A DNA stretch of 64,000 nucleotides from Monoplex corrugatus. Taxonomy: Eukaryota; Mollusca; Gastropoda; Littorinimorpha; Ranellidae. Positions within the stretch are counted from its first letter, which is position 1. Each line of letters starts with the position of its first letter. Positions 1-11,216 of the stretch are shown in pieces. A model generated the notes under the pieces. That model saw only the letters and a list, made by a program, of their open reading frames with translations, did not search any database and was not told the DNA's origin. Both the position numbers and the translations under genes were made by a program. Location: positions 48,319,132 to 48,383,131 of the forward strand of contig CM060306.1 of assembly GCA_030674185.1 (NCBI GenBank), read 5' to 3'.

Positions 1-639
1 TGTTTTGTGACAGTATTACAAGAAATGATAATGCTCACAACATTTTTGTATAACCAACACGTCTTGAGGAACAGTTTTGTGGGTCCTTTTATTACATTAG
101 GTTCTAGTCTGAAACAATCTTTATTATGACTGTTGATTCAGAGTATGTCACAGAGAATGACTAACATTTAGTGAGGAAGAACTTTCAACACCCACATGGG
201 TTTTATTTCTGAATCATTCCATTTGCGAATTAAAGACCACTTTGAATTCTGTGACTGCAGTACAAAGTCTAATCTATGAGAATATGCTGTGATTCCATAT
301 CTGAATTCAACAAACATAAACATTTCGATAAACAGTTACAAGAACTGTTTTGAGGGTAGCATATCAGTTGTCTGAAAACTGTCAGAGTGGACTAGACAGT
401 TTGTACAATGTCAACAATAATTTTGTAAAGGAACAAAGTTCATCATTATAATTTTCTGTTCTTCTGTTCAGCCTAGCTGATTATTTCATTGATTGCTTAT
501 CCAGTATGACGTGTCAATAATTCCTTTCGTGAAAACGAATTGAGAAATAAAAGATTGAATGGTACTTTTTAGTATTTATGTGCTTGTTCTGTGTGAATTG
601 TGTTCTTTTCTGCTGTGGATGTCCTTTCATGTAGCAGAT
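1..639. other. AT-rich DNA with no recognised gene
   Basis: No coding pattern, RNA gene or clear repeat is visible. It runs up to the decayed LINE that begins near 640. Confidence 0.5.
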
Positions 640-1641
640 TTCAGACTAAATAGAGAGACTGCACCAGATGACATCTTTGCCAGAGCTCTCAACCCTTTGA
701 CTCCCTATCCACCAACTGCAAAAACATTCCTTTGACCCCTCACCCTATCCACCAGCTTCCTATGGTAAGCTGGTGGATAGGGTGAGTACTTTGCTGACAT
801 GGTTGACAATGCAGATTGTTGGTGGACAGGGTGTGGGAGTCAAAGGGTTAAGGTAGATGTAGATACAACTACACAGCAACTACACACTCTGTTTGGAAAG
901 ATCTTGAAGGAAGAAGACGTACTATCAGAGTGGAATGACAAGTTACCTCATCAAGCTGTTCAAGAAAGGTGACCTCAGTAAATGCTTCAACTACAGAGAC
1001 ATCAGTCAGTACCTGGAGACATAGTCAGAACCTGGAAATATTTTTAACAATGTCATGGGATGAATGAAAGACGCATTTGACCCCCCAGCTCAGTGGCTAG
1101 GAAGCAGACTTCCAGAAGAATTGATCGTATGCGACCAGACTGTCACCCTCCCATATCATTGTGGAACAGTTCCTATACTTCTCTATCAACTTTGTCAACC
1201 ACGAAACAAAATTTGACAGCATAAACAGAGAGCCCTATGGGAACTGCTCTTACACCACAAAAACTACCCTCAACAAAGTGCAGACTTTCATTAACAGGTG
1301 TCTGAGAAGAATGGTCCAGATTCACAGACCAGATAAGATCAGCAACATCAATCTGTGGAAGAAGAAGAATTGTCAGCAGAAAAACTGGAAGAAGGTGGGG
1401 ATAAATCAAGCATACACTACAGAAGCTAACCTCGTGTATCACCAGACAGGCCCCAAGATGGAACCCCCATGTGAAGAGAAAGAGAGATTGGCCGAGAAAC
1501 ACCTAGTGAAGAGACGTTCAAGCAGGCATTAGAAGGGATGGGTCTTACCAGGAGACAGCCCAAAGCAAAAGCGCAGGACAGAGGACTGTGGAGGTCTTGT
1601 TGATGCTCTATGCCCCCAAGAGGGATGAAGGGCATAAATAA
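640..1641 (+). mobile_element. Decayed non-LTR retrotransposon (LINE) fragment, interrupted by a MITE
   Basis: Reverse-transcriptase-like peptides can be read on the plus strand in shifting frames. Before the MITE there is a stretch like TAPDDIFARAL, and after it KVDVDTTTQQLHTLFGKIL. A degraded motif A follows near 1180 (FVNHETKFDSINRE). A C-terminal part (VQTFINRCLRRM ... AQDRGLW) runs to about 1640. Part of the RT is missing between motif A and the C-terminal region, and several frameshifts and stops are present, so this is a dead copy. The 3' end finishes in an AT-rich tail (ATAAGTAAATAAG). The clade cannot be fixed by eye. The order of events is clear, because the MITE at 689-851 splits the reading frame and is therefore younger. 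Confidence 0.7.
689..851 (+). mobile_element. TTAA-flanked palindromic MITE, copy 1 (inserted in a LINE)
   Basis: The ends are (TCAA)CCCTTTGACTCC and GAGTCAAAGGG(TTAA). The inside repeats the same terminal sequence around a short hairpin centred near 757-762. The inner right end is eroded. The ends and TTAA target resemble piggyBac-type elements; no transposase is present. The left TCAA is best explained as a mutated TTAA, because TTAA keeps the interrupted LINE frame coherent. Confidence 0.75.
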
Positions 1642-1977
1642 GTAAATAAGCAATGCTTGTTAAATCAACAGCCAACTATTATTGTTAACATATTGTTATG
1701 AACACTGACGCCTAACCAAAACAGCCATTGGCGTGTACAAAATCCAGAAAAAAGTCATGATAAAAAAAAAATAAATAAAACAGCAGAAAAAAACAGGACA
1801 AATCACAACACAGAATTAAACAAAATCAAATGCGGACATTACAACATTTATCTTCAACTGAACTCAGAAAACACAAAATCAAAACGTGTGCAGATACACA
1901 AGAAAAGTACATAACCCCAACTCACAAAAAATTCATCAATACAAAACACGCTACATCCAACGCTTCTTTCATTAGCA
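1642..1977. other. Intergenic, no recognised gene
   Basis: A-rich sequence with no supported coding region. A short reading frame from 1830 overlaps the neighbouring LINE tail and has no recognisable domain. Confidence 0.5.
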
Positions 1978-2519
1978 AATCATCATGTGTCATGCCACAT
2001 GGTGGTGTCTGCCGATCATGGCTCTCCATACGAAAACATCTTTTGTCACTGCAAATATATCTCTGACCTTTTCTCTCCCCATCCACTCTTCAAAACTACT
2101 GTTTTCTCCTTAGGTCTACCTGGTGCTCTTTTCCCCTCTTGCTTTCCTGTTCTGACTATGTGCTCTAATTTCGCTTGTTTCATAAAATGCACCATAAATG
2201 TTTTTGTTTTGTTGTAATCTTCATTAATGATCTTTTTGTGTTAGCTTGTTTCAAAATTTCTTTTCTTTGCTGTCCCTGGAATTAACATTTTTCTTAGAAA
2301 GCACATTTCAGCTACCTTATTCTTGTTCTGGCTTTACTTGTTGATTGTCCAGGCTTTGCATTCGTACAACATTATTGGTTCTACATAATACTGAAGATCT
2401 CTCTTCCTGATGTTAATTGATAGGCATTTGTCGGCAAGAATGCTTTTCATTTTCTTGAATGGTGTTTTAGCTTGACCATTTCTGCTTGATATTGCAAAAG
2501 TGAACATCACTAACAGCAT
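1978..2519 (-). mobile_element. 3' end of an RTE-like LINE (5'-truncated, decayed)
   Basis: The minus strand encodes the C-terminal region of an RTE/BovB-like reverse transcriptase. Visible pieces are SINIRKRDLQYYVEPIMLYE, then TINK, PGTAKK and APGRPKEK, separated by stops and frameshifts. The element ends in a short ATGATGAT tract near 1983, as RTE elements usually do. It belongs to the same family as the fragment at 48760-49242, which has the same order of motifs. The copy is 5'-truncated and inactive. Confidence 0.7.
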
Positions 2520-2799
2520 TTGTGACAGTTGGATACTTCATAAATGATGACCTCATTTTGCTGATGGGCAGTGTGTAAGTTATCTAAAAATAGTATAAAC
2601 CCACTTACACGACGGTTACCCCATTTCTCACCACTACCATACCATGTAAAGTTATGCAATATTTGTGAAACTTTTGTCATAAATAATGAAAAATACTTAT
2701 TCGTAGCCTACCCAAACTGCCTCTGTCACAAAATCACCACTACAAACGTTAGAACCCAAATGTGCTAAGTTTGACATGTAGCTCATTTCCCCAGTTATA

Positions 2800-2802
<3 letters not shown>

Positions 2803-2852
<50 letters not shown>

Positions 2853-2871
2853 TGTGTGTGTGTGTGTGTGT
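2803..2871. repeat. (TG)n microsatellite
   Basis: About 70 bp of TG repeats with one interruption. It directly abuts the LINE-terminal hairpin motif at 2873-2920 (minus). Confidence 0.95.
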
Positions 2872-2872
2872 G

Positions 2873-2920
2873 GTTCTTCCTTTGAATTTAACGTCTTACC
2901 ACTCGGTGATACTAGGCGGA
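2873..2920 (-). repeat. LINE 3'-terminal hairpin motif, copy 1
   Basis: On the minus strand this reads CGCCTAGTATCACCGAGTG, then TAAGACGTTAAAT, then an AAGAAC tail that leads straight into (AC)n. It matches the LINE terminus at 53951-54001. Confidence 0.6.
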
Positions 2921-4703
2921 TCTGAGAATTATTGATACAGGATTTCTTATGATACAAGATGATTTCATAACTGTATTATCTATAATAATTGGTAAATTAG
3001 ACCATTACAATATGTGCGGATCAATCCTTTAAAAAAATCAAAGGACTATTCCGAAGGGGCTTTGCCGCTAATAATACTGTGCATCATTGCGTGAGCATTA
3101 TAAAAGAGTAAGAGAGGGAGAGATAGTTATGAATGCATGTTGGCATAAAACTCGTAAGTGTTATGTGCATGAACATTTTAATGTAATGCAGTGCAGAAAA
3201 AAAAGTATAAACGTTTGAGTGCATGAATATGGGAGTGCAAGCAACCTTCACACAAAGCAAGCTGATCTAGCAAATAAGCAACTATGACATCTGTCATTCA
3301 GCAATTCAACAGTGACAAGAAACAGCGAATGCGATTTTCACATCAATTTTATTTACATATTTGCATTCGCTTGAGATCACTGAAGTAGATAAAAATTATT
3401 ACGTTCAGCTGATACTGGAAACACACGAGAATGGAGGAAAGTATATAGTTAGAGCAAATGCAGTAGCTAATTATACCGATACGGAGCTTAAAAATTCGGT
3501 CTGACATCCATTTTCCCAAGAGAGCACGAACAATAAAAGCTCAAGAAACAATATCCACTTACACAAATGAGCTATTCGAAATCTCCAGCGTAGTAGGCTA
3601 TCTACAAAGGTACATAAATTGGCATGTTGTCCTCTACCCCCCCCGGGAATTGTCCACTGCTACTTTTGATATCAACTACACTGATAATGACTTGAGAAAA
3701 GATTAATCCACAGTTGTTAGCAATTGACGTTCTGTCACATCTGCATAAAAAATATTTTCATCACTTGAAAATATTTACTGATGACTCTGTTCTAGACGAT
3801 GGTGCAGCCGGCGCTGGCTTTGTAATTCCAAAATTTAAAGTAGAAAAGGCTTACTCTTTAGGATAGGGAATTCAATCTTCACTTCCGAATTAGTTGCCAT
3901 CCTAATGGCACTGAAATATATAGTGGATCTATCTTTACCATTATTTAGTATCTTATTATGTGTAGATTCGAAATCTGTATTACAGTCTCTAAAAAGTTGC
4001 GAATATAAAGAAAATAGTGCGTTAGCATTTGAGATTAAATTTTTAATTCACTGTTTGATAATAAACAATACACAAGTTATTTTTGTTGAATCCCATCCCA
4101 CTGTGGTATCAAATATAATGATTGGGTTGACAGAATAGCTAAATGTGCAGTAATGAATAGAGCTGGCAGTACAAAACTTGATTTACAACTCTCTGACCAT
4201 GAAATGAATGCTATTTAGACAAAGTAAAAGCGCAATGTAAAATTCGCCCTTTTCATCATGAACTACCAGGGTTTTACATGACAGGAAATAACTTTAGCTT
4301 ACAGATTATGTCTCAACTCACTCCGAACTAAATTCAGTAAAACCATCAAATGTATCTGTAGTGATTTTATAAGAGTTAATCATCTTTTGTGTTGTCAGCA
4401 AATGCTACTTTATTTCCCTGCATCAGTTACAAATTTAAGACAGAAACATACTGATTTCACTCTGTATTTACACATTGCTAAGTAATTACTACTCGGTCCC
4501 ATAGGTCGTTTCCTTTGATTAAACCCAATTGTTTTACACCTATAACTCCCACCTATCCCTGTTTATTTGTTTCTTAGTTTTTTCCTTATTCCTTGACTGA
4601 CACAACGTTTTTACCTCGATAGGAAATTCCTTTTCTCCATTTTATCCAATTAAACAATAACAGATGGTTTATCATACGCCAGCACAGACACCTACATGCT
4701 CAT

Positions 4704-4789
4704 AGCACACACACACACACACATACACACACACACACACGCATGCACGCACGCACGCCCGCATATATTATGCACGCACACACAAACGC

Positions 4790-4886
<97 letters not shown>
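4704..4886. repeat. (CA)n microsatellite
   Basis: About 180 bp of CA repeats with short GCAC, GCCC and ATA interruptions, inside the 3' UTR of the LINE. Confidence 0.95.
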
Positions 4887-4887
<1 letters not shown>

Positions 4888-5116
4888 ACCCTATACAAAC
4901 TAATGCAGCCTGGCTGTTCTAACGTTCTGAATGCTTTTCTGTATGGTGATACCCTAGATCTATATGGTACAATGCCAATATGACTTCATGGATTCATCCA
5001 TCCCATAGTCACCTCTCCATATTCTTTATTTATCTGTTTCAATATTTATTTATTTATCTATCTATCTCTTGTCCATTCATTTTATTTTGTTTTATTTTAT
5101 TTTATTTTATTTTTTT

Positions 5117-5167
5117 CGTCTAAACGCACACGTGAACAGCCGTTAAAGAAATAACGAACGAACGAAC
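5117..5167 (+). repeat. LINE 3'-terminal hairpin motif, copy 2
   Basis: It reads CGTCTAAACGCACACGTGAA, then CAGCCGTTAAAGAAATAACG, then GAACGAACGAAC. It is the 3' end of the RNase-H LINE and is preceded by a T-rich stretch. Here the tail is followed by GACA-type rather than AC-type repeats. Confidence 0.6.
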
Positions 5168-5433
5168 ATTGTCAGATATATGCGGAGACAGACAGGTAGA
5201 CAGACAGACTTTTCAATATATACAGAGACAGGAAGACAGATACATGTAGATTCCACAGCCTATAATGATTAATCAGAACAATAAAGAATACGGGCTAATT
5301 TGAAGAAGTAGGCTACTGTTTGTGAACAATAAGCATCTAACCTCAAACTGAAAAGCCGGCAAGACTCATAACAAATAAAGGAAATGCAAGAGACTACCAG
5401 ATACCGGTCAGTACACTCCCAGGATGACTGGAA

Positions 5434-5660
5434 TGCTTAGCGCGAGTGAGGAAATAGCCTAGTTTGATAAGACTTGGGGTGGTGCTCTGCAGACCGCGGA
5501 CGGACAGATCTATTTTTAGATCTGTGATACCAGACACTCGCAGCGTCGCGTCTTTGAAATGTATGGGTCGCTCCAGGCCACACGAGGTACAACACGGAAG
5601 GCTGTTCTTTGCGAGCATGGGGATTTTCTGACCCACGGCGTACTGGGACGTTTGTTGTTT
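5434..5660. promoter_or_regulatory. CpG-rich segment, possible promoter or unassigned exon
   Basis: CpG is clearly denser here than in the flanks (GCGCGAG, CCGCGGACGG, CGCAGCGTCGCG, CACGGCGTAC). The motif CCCACGGCGTAC recurs at about 5811. A 107-codon minus-strand frame (5717-5394) crosses it but matches no domain I know. It could be a promoter, an exon or a fragment of a GC-rich repeat. Confidence 0.25.
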
Positions 5661-5947
5661 ATTTACTCCTTTATTTTTCAACACAAACAAATAAGTTTTG
5701 GTAGAGATGTGGGGCAATATTTTATTGACAAAGTCATGAAATTTTGTGAAGGTAGCTTAAAAACTGACTCAGTTATCAAGCGAAAATCACGACTGTGGGT
5801 CATTTTATCCCCACGGCGTACGGTAAAAGTTAAATAGCAAAAAGTCTCAATTTAGCAAGTTTCATTTAGGCCCCAAATTTCAGAGCATGTGTCAGGATCG
5901 GCTCAATAATGGTATCATATTGTTAAAAAATGTTAATAGATCGGTCA

Positions 5948-5951
5948 CGAC

Positions 5952-5992
<41 letters not shown>

Positions 5993-6030
5993 GACAGACA
6001 GACAGACAGAGACAGAGAGAGACAAAGAGA
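5948..6030. repeat. (GA)n/(GACA)n microsatellite
   Basis: GAGA and GACA repeats on the plus strand, with no coding pattern. It lies about 160 bp downstream of the TRIM exon donor, inside that gene's putative intron. Confidence 0.9.
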
Positions 6031-6194
6031 GATTTGAGGCGAATAAAATCTTCAAGCCTGATACCTGACAGAGACAGAATCATACCTTAAAAACTTAATT
6101 TCCCAAGAAAATAATGCTTTACTGTCAGCATGAAGTCTGTTTTTACTTTTCTCCTCCTCTGTAAACAAAGTTGGAACGAGAAGCACTTTCTCAC

Positions 6195-6742
6195 CTGTTC
6201 TTTCAGTATCTCCGATTTTTGCTGGGCAGCTTTCTGGTTATCTTGGGCCAGATCAGACATACTCGTCACATCCTGAATGCTCTCCTCCAGTCTCTCCAGC
6301 TCTTGCGATAGTTTTTGCTGACACCGTCCAGCCACCACTGACAAGTCTTTTACAGTGTGAGGAAAATGTTCTTCAGTCTACACGAAGAACAAATGGGTTT
6401 CTCACATTCGGGTGCAGTACAGAAGAATTTTAACATTTTGTCCGTGTGAATAGAGCATACGGCATTGGTGTTCCAAAGCCTTCTATGCCTGAGTTCTTGC
6501 TCAGTGATGTATGGGTTGTCTGCCAAGTCATGAACGCCCTTGGGTGGTATTTGCATCGTCCTGTGGCATGTAGGGCATGACAAGCTCCCGGATTCCTTGT
6601 CCCTGGCAATGTTCTCCAAACAGCCAAGGCAGAAAGTATGAAAGCAAGACAGCAGTTTGGGGTGGCGATAGATCTCATTGCACACGCCGCAGATCAGGTT
6701 CTTGTTACCTTCTCGACTTGGTGCTGACTGTGACATGGCCAT
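6195..6742 (-). CDS. TRIM-family RING/B-box/coiled-coil exon, frameshifted
   Basis: This is the first coding exon of a tripartite-motif protein, normally an E3 ubiquitin ligase with an N-terminal RING. The ATG at 6742 is in good context (CACCATGGCC). A C3HC4 RING is complete: C18, C21, C33, H35, C38, C41, C56, C59. A B-box follows with C96, H99, C108, C113, C118 and C121. Its last histidines (EEHFPHT) lie in another frame, because about one base is missing near 6378. After the shift a coiled-coil runs on (QQKLSQELERLEESIQDV). The exon ends in a good donor, GAACAG|GTGAGA, at 6195. The next exons should lie at lower coordinates, but I found none in the window. It is therefore a pseudogene, a gene with a distant 3' part, or a real gene with a sequencing error at 6378. 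The TRIM subclass cannot be set without the C-terminal domain. Confidence 0.7.
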
Positions 6743-6811
6743 GGTGCCGGGTTCTGAGCCACCTTGTTTTCTCTGGAAGGTTCATAATTATACAATCGGT
6801 AGTACACGACC

Positions 6812-6965
6812 TTAACCCTTTGACTTCCGTACCCATTTCACCAGCTTCCTGCATTATCAAACATAATAGCCAGCCAAAAACTGCAGGAAGCTGGTGGATA
6901 GAGTGAGGGAATCACAAGGTTAAGTTTTTGCAGTTGGTGTATAGGGTGCGGGAGTCAAAGGTTAA
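6812..6965 (-). mobile_element. TTAA-flanked palindromic MITE, copy 2
   Basis: TTAA is present at both ends, with CCCTTTGACTTCC and GAGTCAAAGG termini. It lies in reverse orientation relative to most copies, and half of the inner palindrome is lost. It sits 70 bp upstream of the TRIM start codon. Confidence 0.8.
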
Positions 6966-8300
6966 TTGAATCGTCCTGGATAGTGTTCTATGCCTGCTGT
7001 GTAAACCGTTTCTTTGTGTCCGAGAACACATTGACATCTCCGTTTCGACTATTTCAAGAGAAATACACAGAAAGTAAGAGTGTGTTATAAATTGGAGACG
7101 AGAAAAAGTTAGTTTCCTTTTTAAAAACTGCGTTGTTATTCCAATCCATACGAATCTGCAGTGCGCACCTTTACAAGTAAACATATGGAACCCAAAGTAT
7201 TTACCATCACTGAAATGTAATTCTAGGACATTTTAACAGAGTACTGCCTGATGATTGGAGAACAATGGCAAACCAACAATATGAACACGAAAAAGAAAAA
7301 GAATATAAGATTACCATAATTATGTAAATGACTCTATCTAATCATTGTTGTTTTTCAGTTAAATAACAGGCCAATGATTGCGTAATTACCATAAGCTTGT
7401 AAATTGAAGAATGAAAAGATAAAGCGATCTGATATAATGCATACCAAACAAAGCCATATACTAACAGATAGAGTAGGAAGATGAAGTCTGCTGCTTACAA
7501 ATCATGGATACGAAAGCCAAACAGTTAAGGTTTTCAATAAACACACCTGTAATAATCACAAACAGGTGTGTACTAATTCCACAAATAAATGTTGACTCTT
7601 AGTTTTGTATAGTATTGTATTCTTCATGCATGATGAAAGTCTCATTGTTGATACTCTGAAATTAATTCCTTTAGAAATGGAGGCAGATGAAAACAAAACA
7701 GAACATACGCGTTGATAATCGATATTTTTCATTTAAACGCACACTATAAACATTAAACGGTTTGAAAAACTTTGTGATTTGTAAGTAAGAAACAATGAAT
7801 AATCGTTTTTTACCTGTCTCCAGTGTCAGTCGAAACAAAAATGATTAAGTACTGGGTCCATAAAACACATGGACACATAATTGTATGTTATCTGTGCGGT
7901 CAGCATACTCACTATGGACAATTCAATCGAGCCAGACGCGAATTCGATCAGTCCATTAGCTGTCAGTCAAGTAATACTTTCAATCTAATCTCATGCAATA
8001 CTGTTTATCTAAGTCGTGTCAGTGATTAGGAAGAAACTTGGATCAGTTGATAAATACAGCCTATATCAGAAGTACGCATAATTAGACGAACATGTCATTA
8101 GTTATGATATCATTGCAAAAATATACTGCCAAGTCATTTTGCAAATCTGTACACTGTGTTTCATAATAAGTTTGCGTCAGTTTCCCCATTGTCACTAGAT
8201 AACCCAAATAACAATCAAGCGTTTTTTGTCCTTTTGCCAGCTTCTTGGTGCTAATCTGTAAGATGGTACTTGTCTCTACAGGAATTGTGTCCGGAACTGT
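6966..8300. other. AT-rich DNA, no recognised gene
   Basis: Short open frames here show no domain, codon bias or splice structure that I can defend. Confidence 0.5.
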
Positions 8301-8311
8301 CAGCATCCGTT

Positions 8312-8344
<33 letters not shown>

Positions 8345-8480
8345 ACACACACACACACCTTCTCTCTCTCTCTCTCACAGACACACACACACACACTCAC
8401 ACATATACACACATGCGCGCGCGCGCGCCACACACACACACACACAACAAAACAAACAACAACAACACAAACAAGCACAC
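8312..8480. repeat. (CA)n/(TC)n/(GC)n compound microsatellite
   Basis: CA repeats with a short (CT)n block, a (GC)n block at about 8413-8428, and AAC repeats. Confidence 0.95.
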
Positions 8481-8767
8481 ACACAGACAAGGGAAAAAGA
8501 TGAGGAGAAAGAGAACGAAAGACTGGAGTGCTGTAAGCATGCACAACAAATTCTGTACAATTTTGCTCAAGTCATATGTTAGTGAAGTAACTTGCCATCA
8601 ACCGATTACAAAAAGATCACTTAGGTAACCATTCAAAATTTGTCCTAAAATCGGTTTCGTTTCTACAGTGACATAGCAGTCACAAATCGGAAACGAATCT
8701 TCAGCAGTTCCTGGGTATTTCTCTTGAATGTAATAATTATGATGACGATCAGTTTGAACAGTATCAT

Positions 8768-8775
8768 CCGCGCGC

Positions 8776-8806
<31 letters not shown>

Positions 8807-8892
8807 TGTATGCGTATGTGTGTGTGTGTGTGTTGTGTGTGTGTATGTGTGTGTGCGTGGTGTGTGTTGTGTTTGTGCTGTGTGTGCGTATG
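8768..8892. repeat. (CG)n followed by (TG)n, alternating purine-pyrimidine tract
   Basis: About eleven CG dinucleotides run directly into TG repeats. This is the classic sequence type for left-handed Z-DNA. Confidence 0.95.
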
Positions 8893-8893
8893 T

Positions 8894-8943
8894 GTTCGTT
8901 CGTTCTTTGATTTAACGTCCTTTCTCTATGAGTGATATTAGTA
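8894..8943 (-). repeat. LINE 3'-terminal hairpin motif, copy 3
   Basis: On the minus strand: CTAATATCACTCATAGAG, AAAGGACGTTAAATC, then AAAGAACGAACGAACACA leading into (AC)-rich sequence. It closely matches the 53951-54001 terminus. Confidence 0.65.
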
Positions 8944-8990
8944 TGTGTGTGCTTGCGCGCGTGTATGTGTGTGCGTGCATGTGTGTGTGC

Positions 8991-9049
<59 letters not shown>

Positions 9050-9065
9050 CGTGTGTGTGTGTGTA
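8944..9065. repeat. (TG)n microsatellite
   Basis: TG repeats with GCGC and ATG interruptions, between two hairpin motifs. Confidence 0.95.
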
Positions 9066-9101
9066 TGTTCGTTATTTAACATCTTTTCACTATGAATGAT
9101 A

Positions 9102-9102
<1 letters not shown>
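9066..9102 (-). repeat. LINE 3'-terminal hairpin motif, copy 4
   Basis: On the minus strand: AATATCATTCATAGTG, AAAAGATGTTAAATAACG, AACATACACAC. It leads directly into (AC)n on that strand. Confidence 0.6.
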
Positions 9103-9160
<58 letters not shown>

Positions 9161-9178
9161 GTGTGTGTTTGTGTGTGT

Positions 9179-9226
<48 letters not shown>
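9103..9226. repeat. (TG)n microsatellite
   Basis: About 124 bp of nearly pure TG repeats. Confidence 0.95.
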
Positions 9227-9228
<2 letters not shown>

Positions 9229-9645
9229 ATCGAGGTGAACACTGCAAGATAGTATCAGTTTGGCCAGCAGCTTCATACTGCAGACACAAGATTACATCAC
9301 GTAAATATCATATATACACTCTTGCTAACTGAATAGTAACTCCTTTATGGATGACCTTTTCTTGTAATAGTCCTTTTCTTTACTTGAAAAAACAAACTTC
9401 ACTGCAAAGGGAAAAGATTATAACTGTGGTTCAAATTATGAAAAAAAAATCTGTTTAATTCATGGACGAGAAGGAAAACATTGAAATGATCAAAATTTGA
9501 ATTACCCTCATTTTCTTTTCACTATCTTCAGTTTCAGATCATCCAAGTGCAAACCAAGTTGAGCGTACCATCACTGCACAATTCCCTTCGTCTCTCTTTC
9601 TGCTGAAATTAAGCAGACAAATTGGCAGCACTCGTATCACCACCC
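9227..9645. other. Intergenic, no recognised gene
   Basis: AT-rich sequence without coding or RNA-gene signals. Confidence 0.5.
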
Positions 9646-9838
9646 TTAATCCTTTGACTCCCGCAACCTATCCACCAACTGAAAAAAATTAACCCTTTGA
9701 TTCCCTTACCCTATCCACCAGCTTCCTACAGGAAGCTGGCGGATAGGGTGAGGGACCCAAAGGGTTACGTTTTTGCTTTGCTGGCATGGTTGGCAATGTA
9801 GTACGCTGGTGGACAGGGTGCAGGAGTCAAAGGATTAA
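9646..9838 (+). mobile_element. TTAA-flanked palindromic MITE, copy 3 (full nested form)
   Basis: TTAA occurs at both ends. Outer arms CCTTTGACTCCCGCAACC and GGTGCAGGAGTCAAAGG enclose an inner TTAA-CCCTTTGATTCCC...GTGAGGGACCCAAAGGG hairpin. Confidence 0.85.
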
Positions 9839-10489
9839 TTTAAACTGAAGTTACGGTTGGTTGTCCCATAACATTGACGTCGCAAGGAGAGTAAAGTAGT
9901 AGACATCTCAACTTCTCTATGGGCCAGCATTATGAGGATGGGGCCCATCTCCTTTCCCTCGCTAGCTTACCTTTCCCAGCCCTGCACAAGATCAGTTACT
10001 CATTCACAGCTGGGTGGGCGGAAGGCTTCACGCATAAAAGATTTTTTTTATTTTCATTTATTTATTTATTCATTTATTTATTTATTGGTTTATTTCAGTG
10101 AGATTAACACCTAATCAAGATTCTATGTCTCGAGTTCAGTGTCTTTGAACCTGCATTTCGTGTCTTTGAACCTGCAAGCTGGCATGTTCGGTCCCCGTAT
10201 TGATGTTCCAACCATTCTGGTGCTGTCAATCTTTCTGGTTGTACGTGTCCCATTCCATTTAAAGGCATCGCCAATGCACAGTGTTTTCAGCAAGGCCAAA
10301 GAAACTCCAGATACTGCTTGTAGATTTGGGTGAAGTGCATATGGAATTGATGCGATGAATTCCACTTGAACAAACTCCATACTCGAATCCCTAGCACTCC
10401 TGCGCAATCGGATTAAGAGGTGGGGACACTATATCAACCAGGCTCCCACCACTAGGTCTCAAGCAGCCAAAAATAGCCACTTCACAGCG

Positions 10490-10855
10490 ACAAGTCACTA
10501 TGGCAGTGGTTAGCACAATGAACTAATGACGGAGAGGCTGAGTGTTTGAATCCTACTAATTCAACCCACTGTGGCATTTTTTTGCCTTTAGTAACTCCTT
10601 TCCAGCGTTGATTGCACTGTTGGTTCTTTTGTGAGCCAGACTGGTGGGCATTCAACAGTCAGCCTCGGCCATTCTAAGAGTGCATCGTGAGGGTGTTCCC
10701 CAAATTTCTTGACCAGCGCTGAAGAGTACCTGAAGCGCCTGGTTGACGCCAGGTTATATTACAAAAGGATATCTACAGAACAGCTCTGTCACGCAGTATC
10801 AGTCCTGAAGAGAACTCCATAACGGCTAATCACCACTACCTTCATTTTCATGACA
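10490..10855 (+). mobile_element. tRNA-derived SINE (family 1), copy A
   Basis: The head carries A-box-like TGGCAGTGGTTAGC and B-box-like GTTTGAATCC, the internal promoter boxes of tRNA genes. The body shares GTTGACGCCAGG and GAACTCCATA with copies at 16698 and 18662. It is the most diverged of the three. Confidence 0.65.
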
Positions 10856-11171
10856 ACTTTGTTATAAAGCGTCTTAACTTACATTGCTCTTCATGCTCTG
10901 CTATCGTGGTGACCTCAAGTTTTAGGAGACTTAGCTGAAATGGGTAGTGTGGGGTAGTGACACAAAGATAGCGCAGATGATATGGTAGAAAAAGTTAACA
11001 TAAAAACCATACTGAGTATATTCCCAGTATTTAAATTTACTTTAATGATAGGTCTAGTGAATAGGCCTACTGTGTCGATTGATCACCACCAGATCTTGAA
11101 CATCTTTCATACGAGCTGCATGATGTGTGTCCTCAATTCTAAACTGGAAGAATTCTTACCATTGACGTTTG

Positions 11172-11173
<2 letters not shown>

Positions 11174-11209
<36 letters not shown>

Positions 11210-11216
11210 CACACAA
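11174..11216. repeat. (CA)n microsatellite
   Basis: About 43 bp of CA repeats. Confidence 0.9.

Larger units (their letters stand above)
3420..5167 (+). mobile_element. 3' part of an RNase-H-encoding LINE (I/Nimb-like), copy 1
   Basis: The plus strand carries the tail of a LINE ORF2. The end of the RT region comes first (NANAVANYTDTELKNSV near 3455). An RNase H domain follows: a degraded active-site start (FTDDSVLDDGAAGAGFV, 3780-3825), LVAILMALKY with the second acidic region, LLCVDSKSV with the third, and a broken distal part near 4110. A C-terminal CxC...HLLCC motif lies near 4340-4400. A 3' UTR follows and ends in a hairpin and GAAC-rich tail at 5117-5167. Stops and frameshifts make it inactive. 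A long (CA)n tract has expanded inside the UTR. The copy at 53112-54001 has the same layout. The clade name is an inference from the ORF2-linked RNase H. Confidence 0.65.

Noticed and set aside
1173..1502. 109-codon minus-strand frame opposite the LINE
   Set aside because: Antisense to recognisable RT homology; no domain of its own.
4692..4983. THTHTH and CVCVCV reading frames here and at all other CA/TG tracts
   Set aside because: Dinucleotide repeats are open in several frames by nature; no gene evidence.
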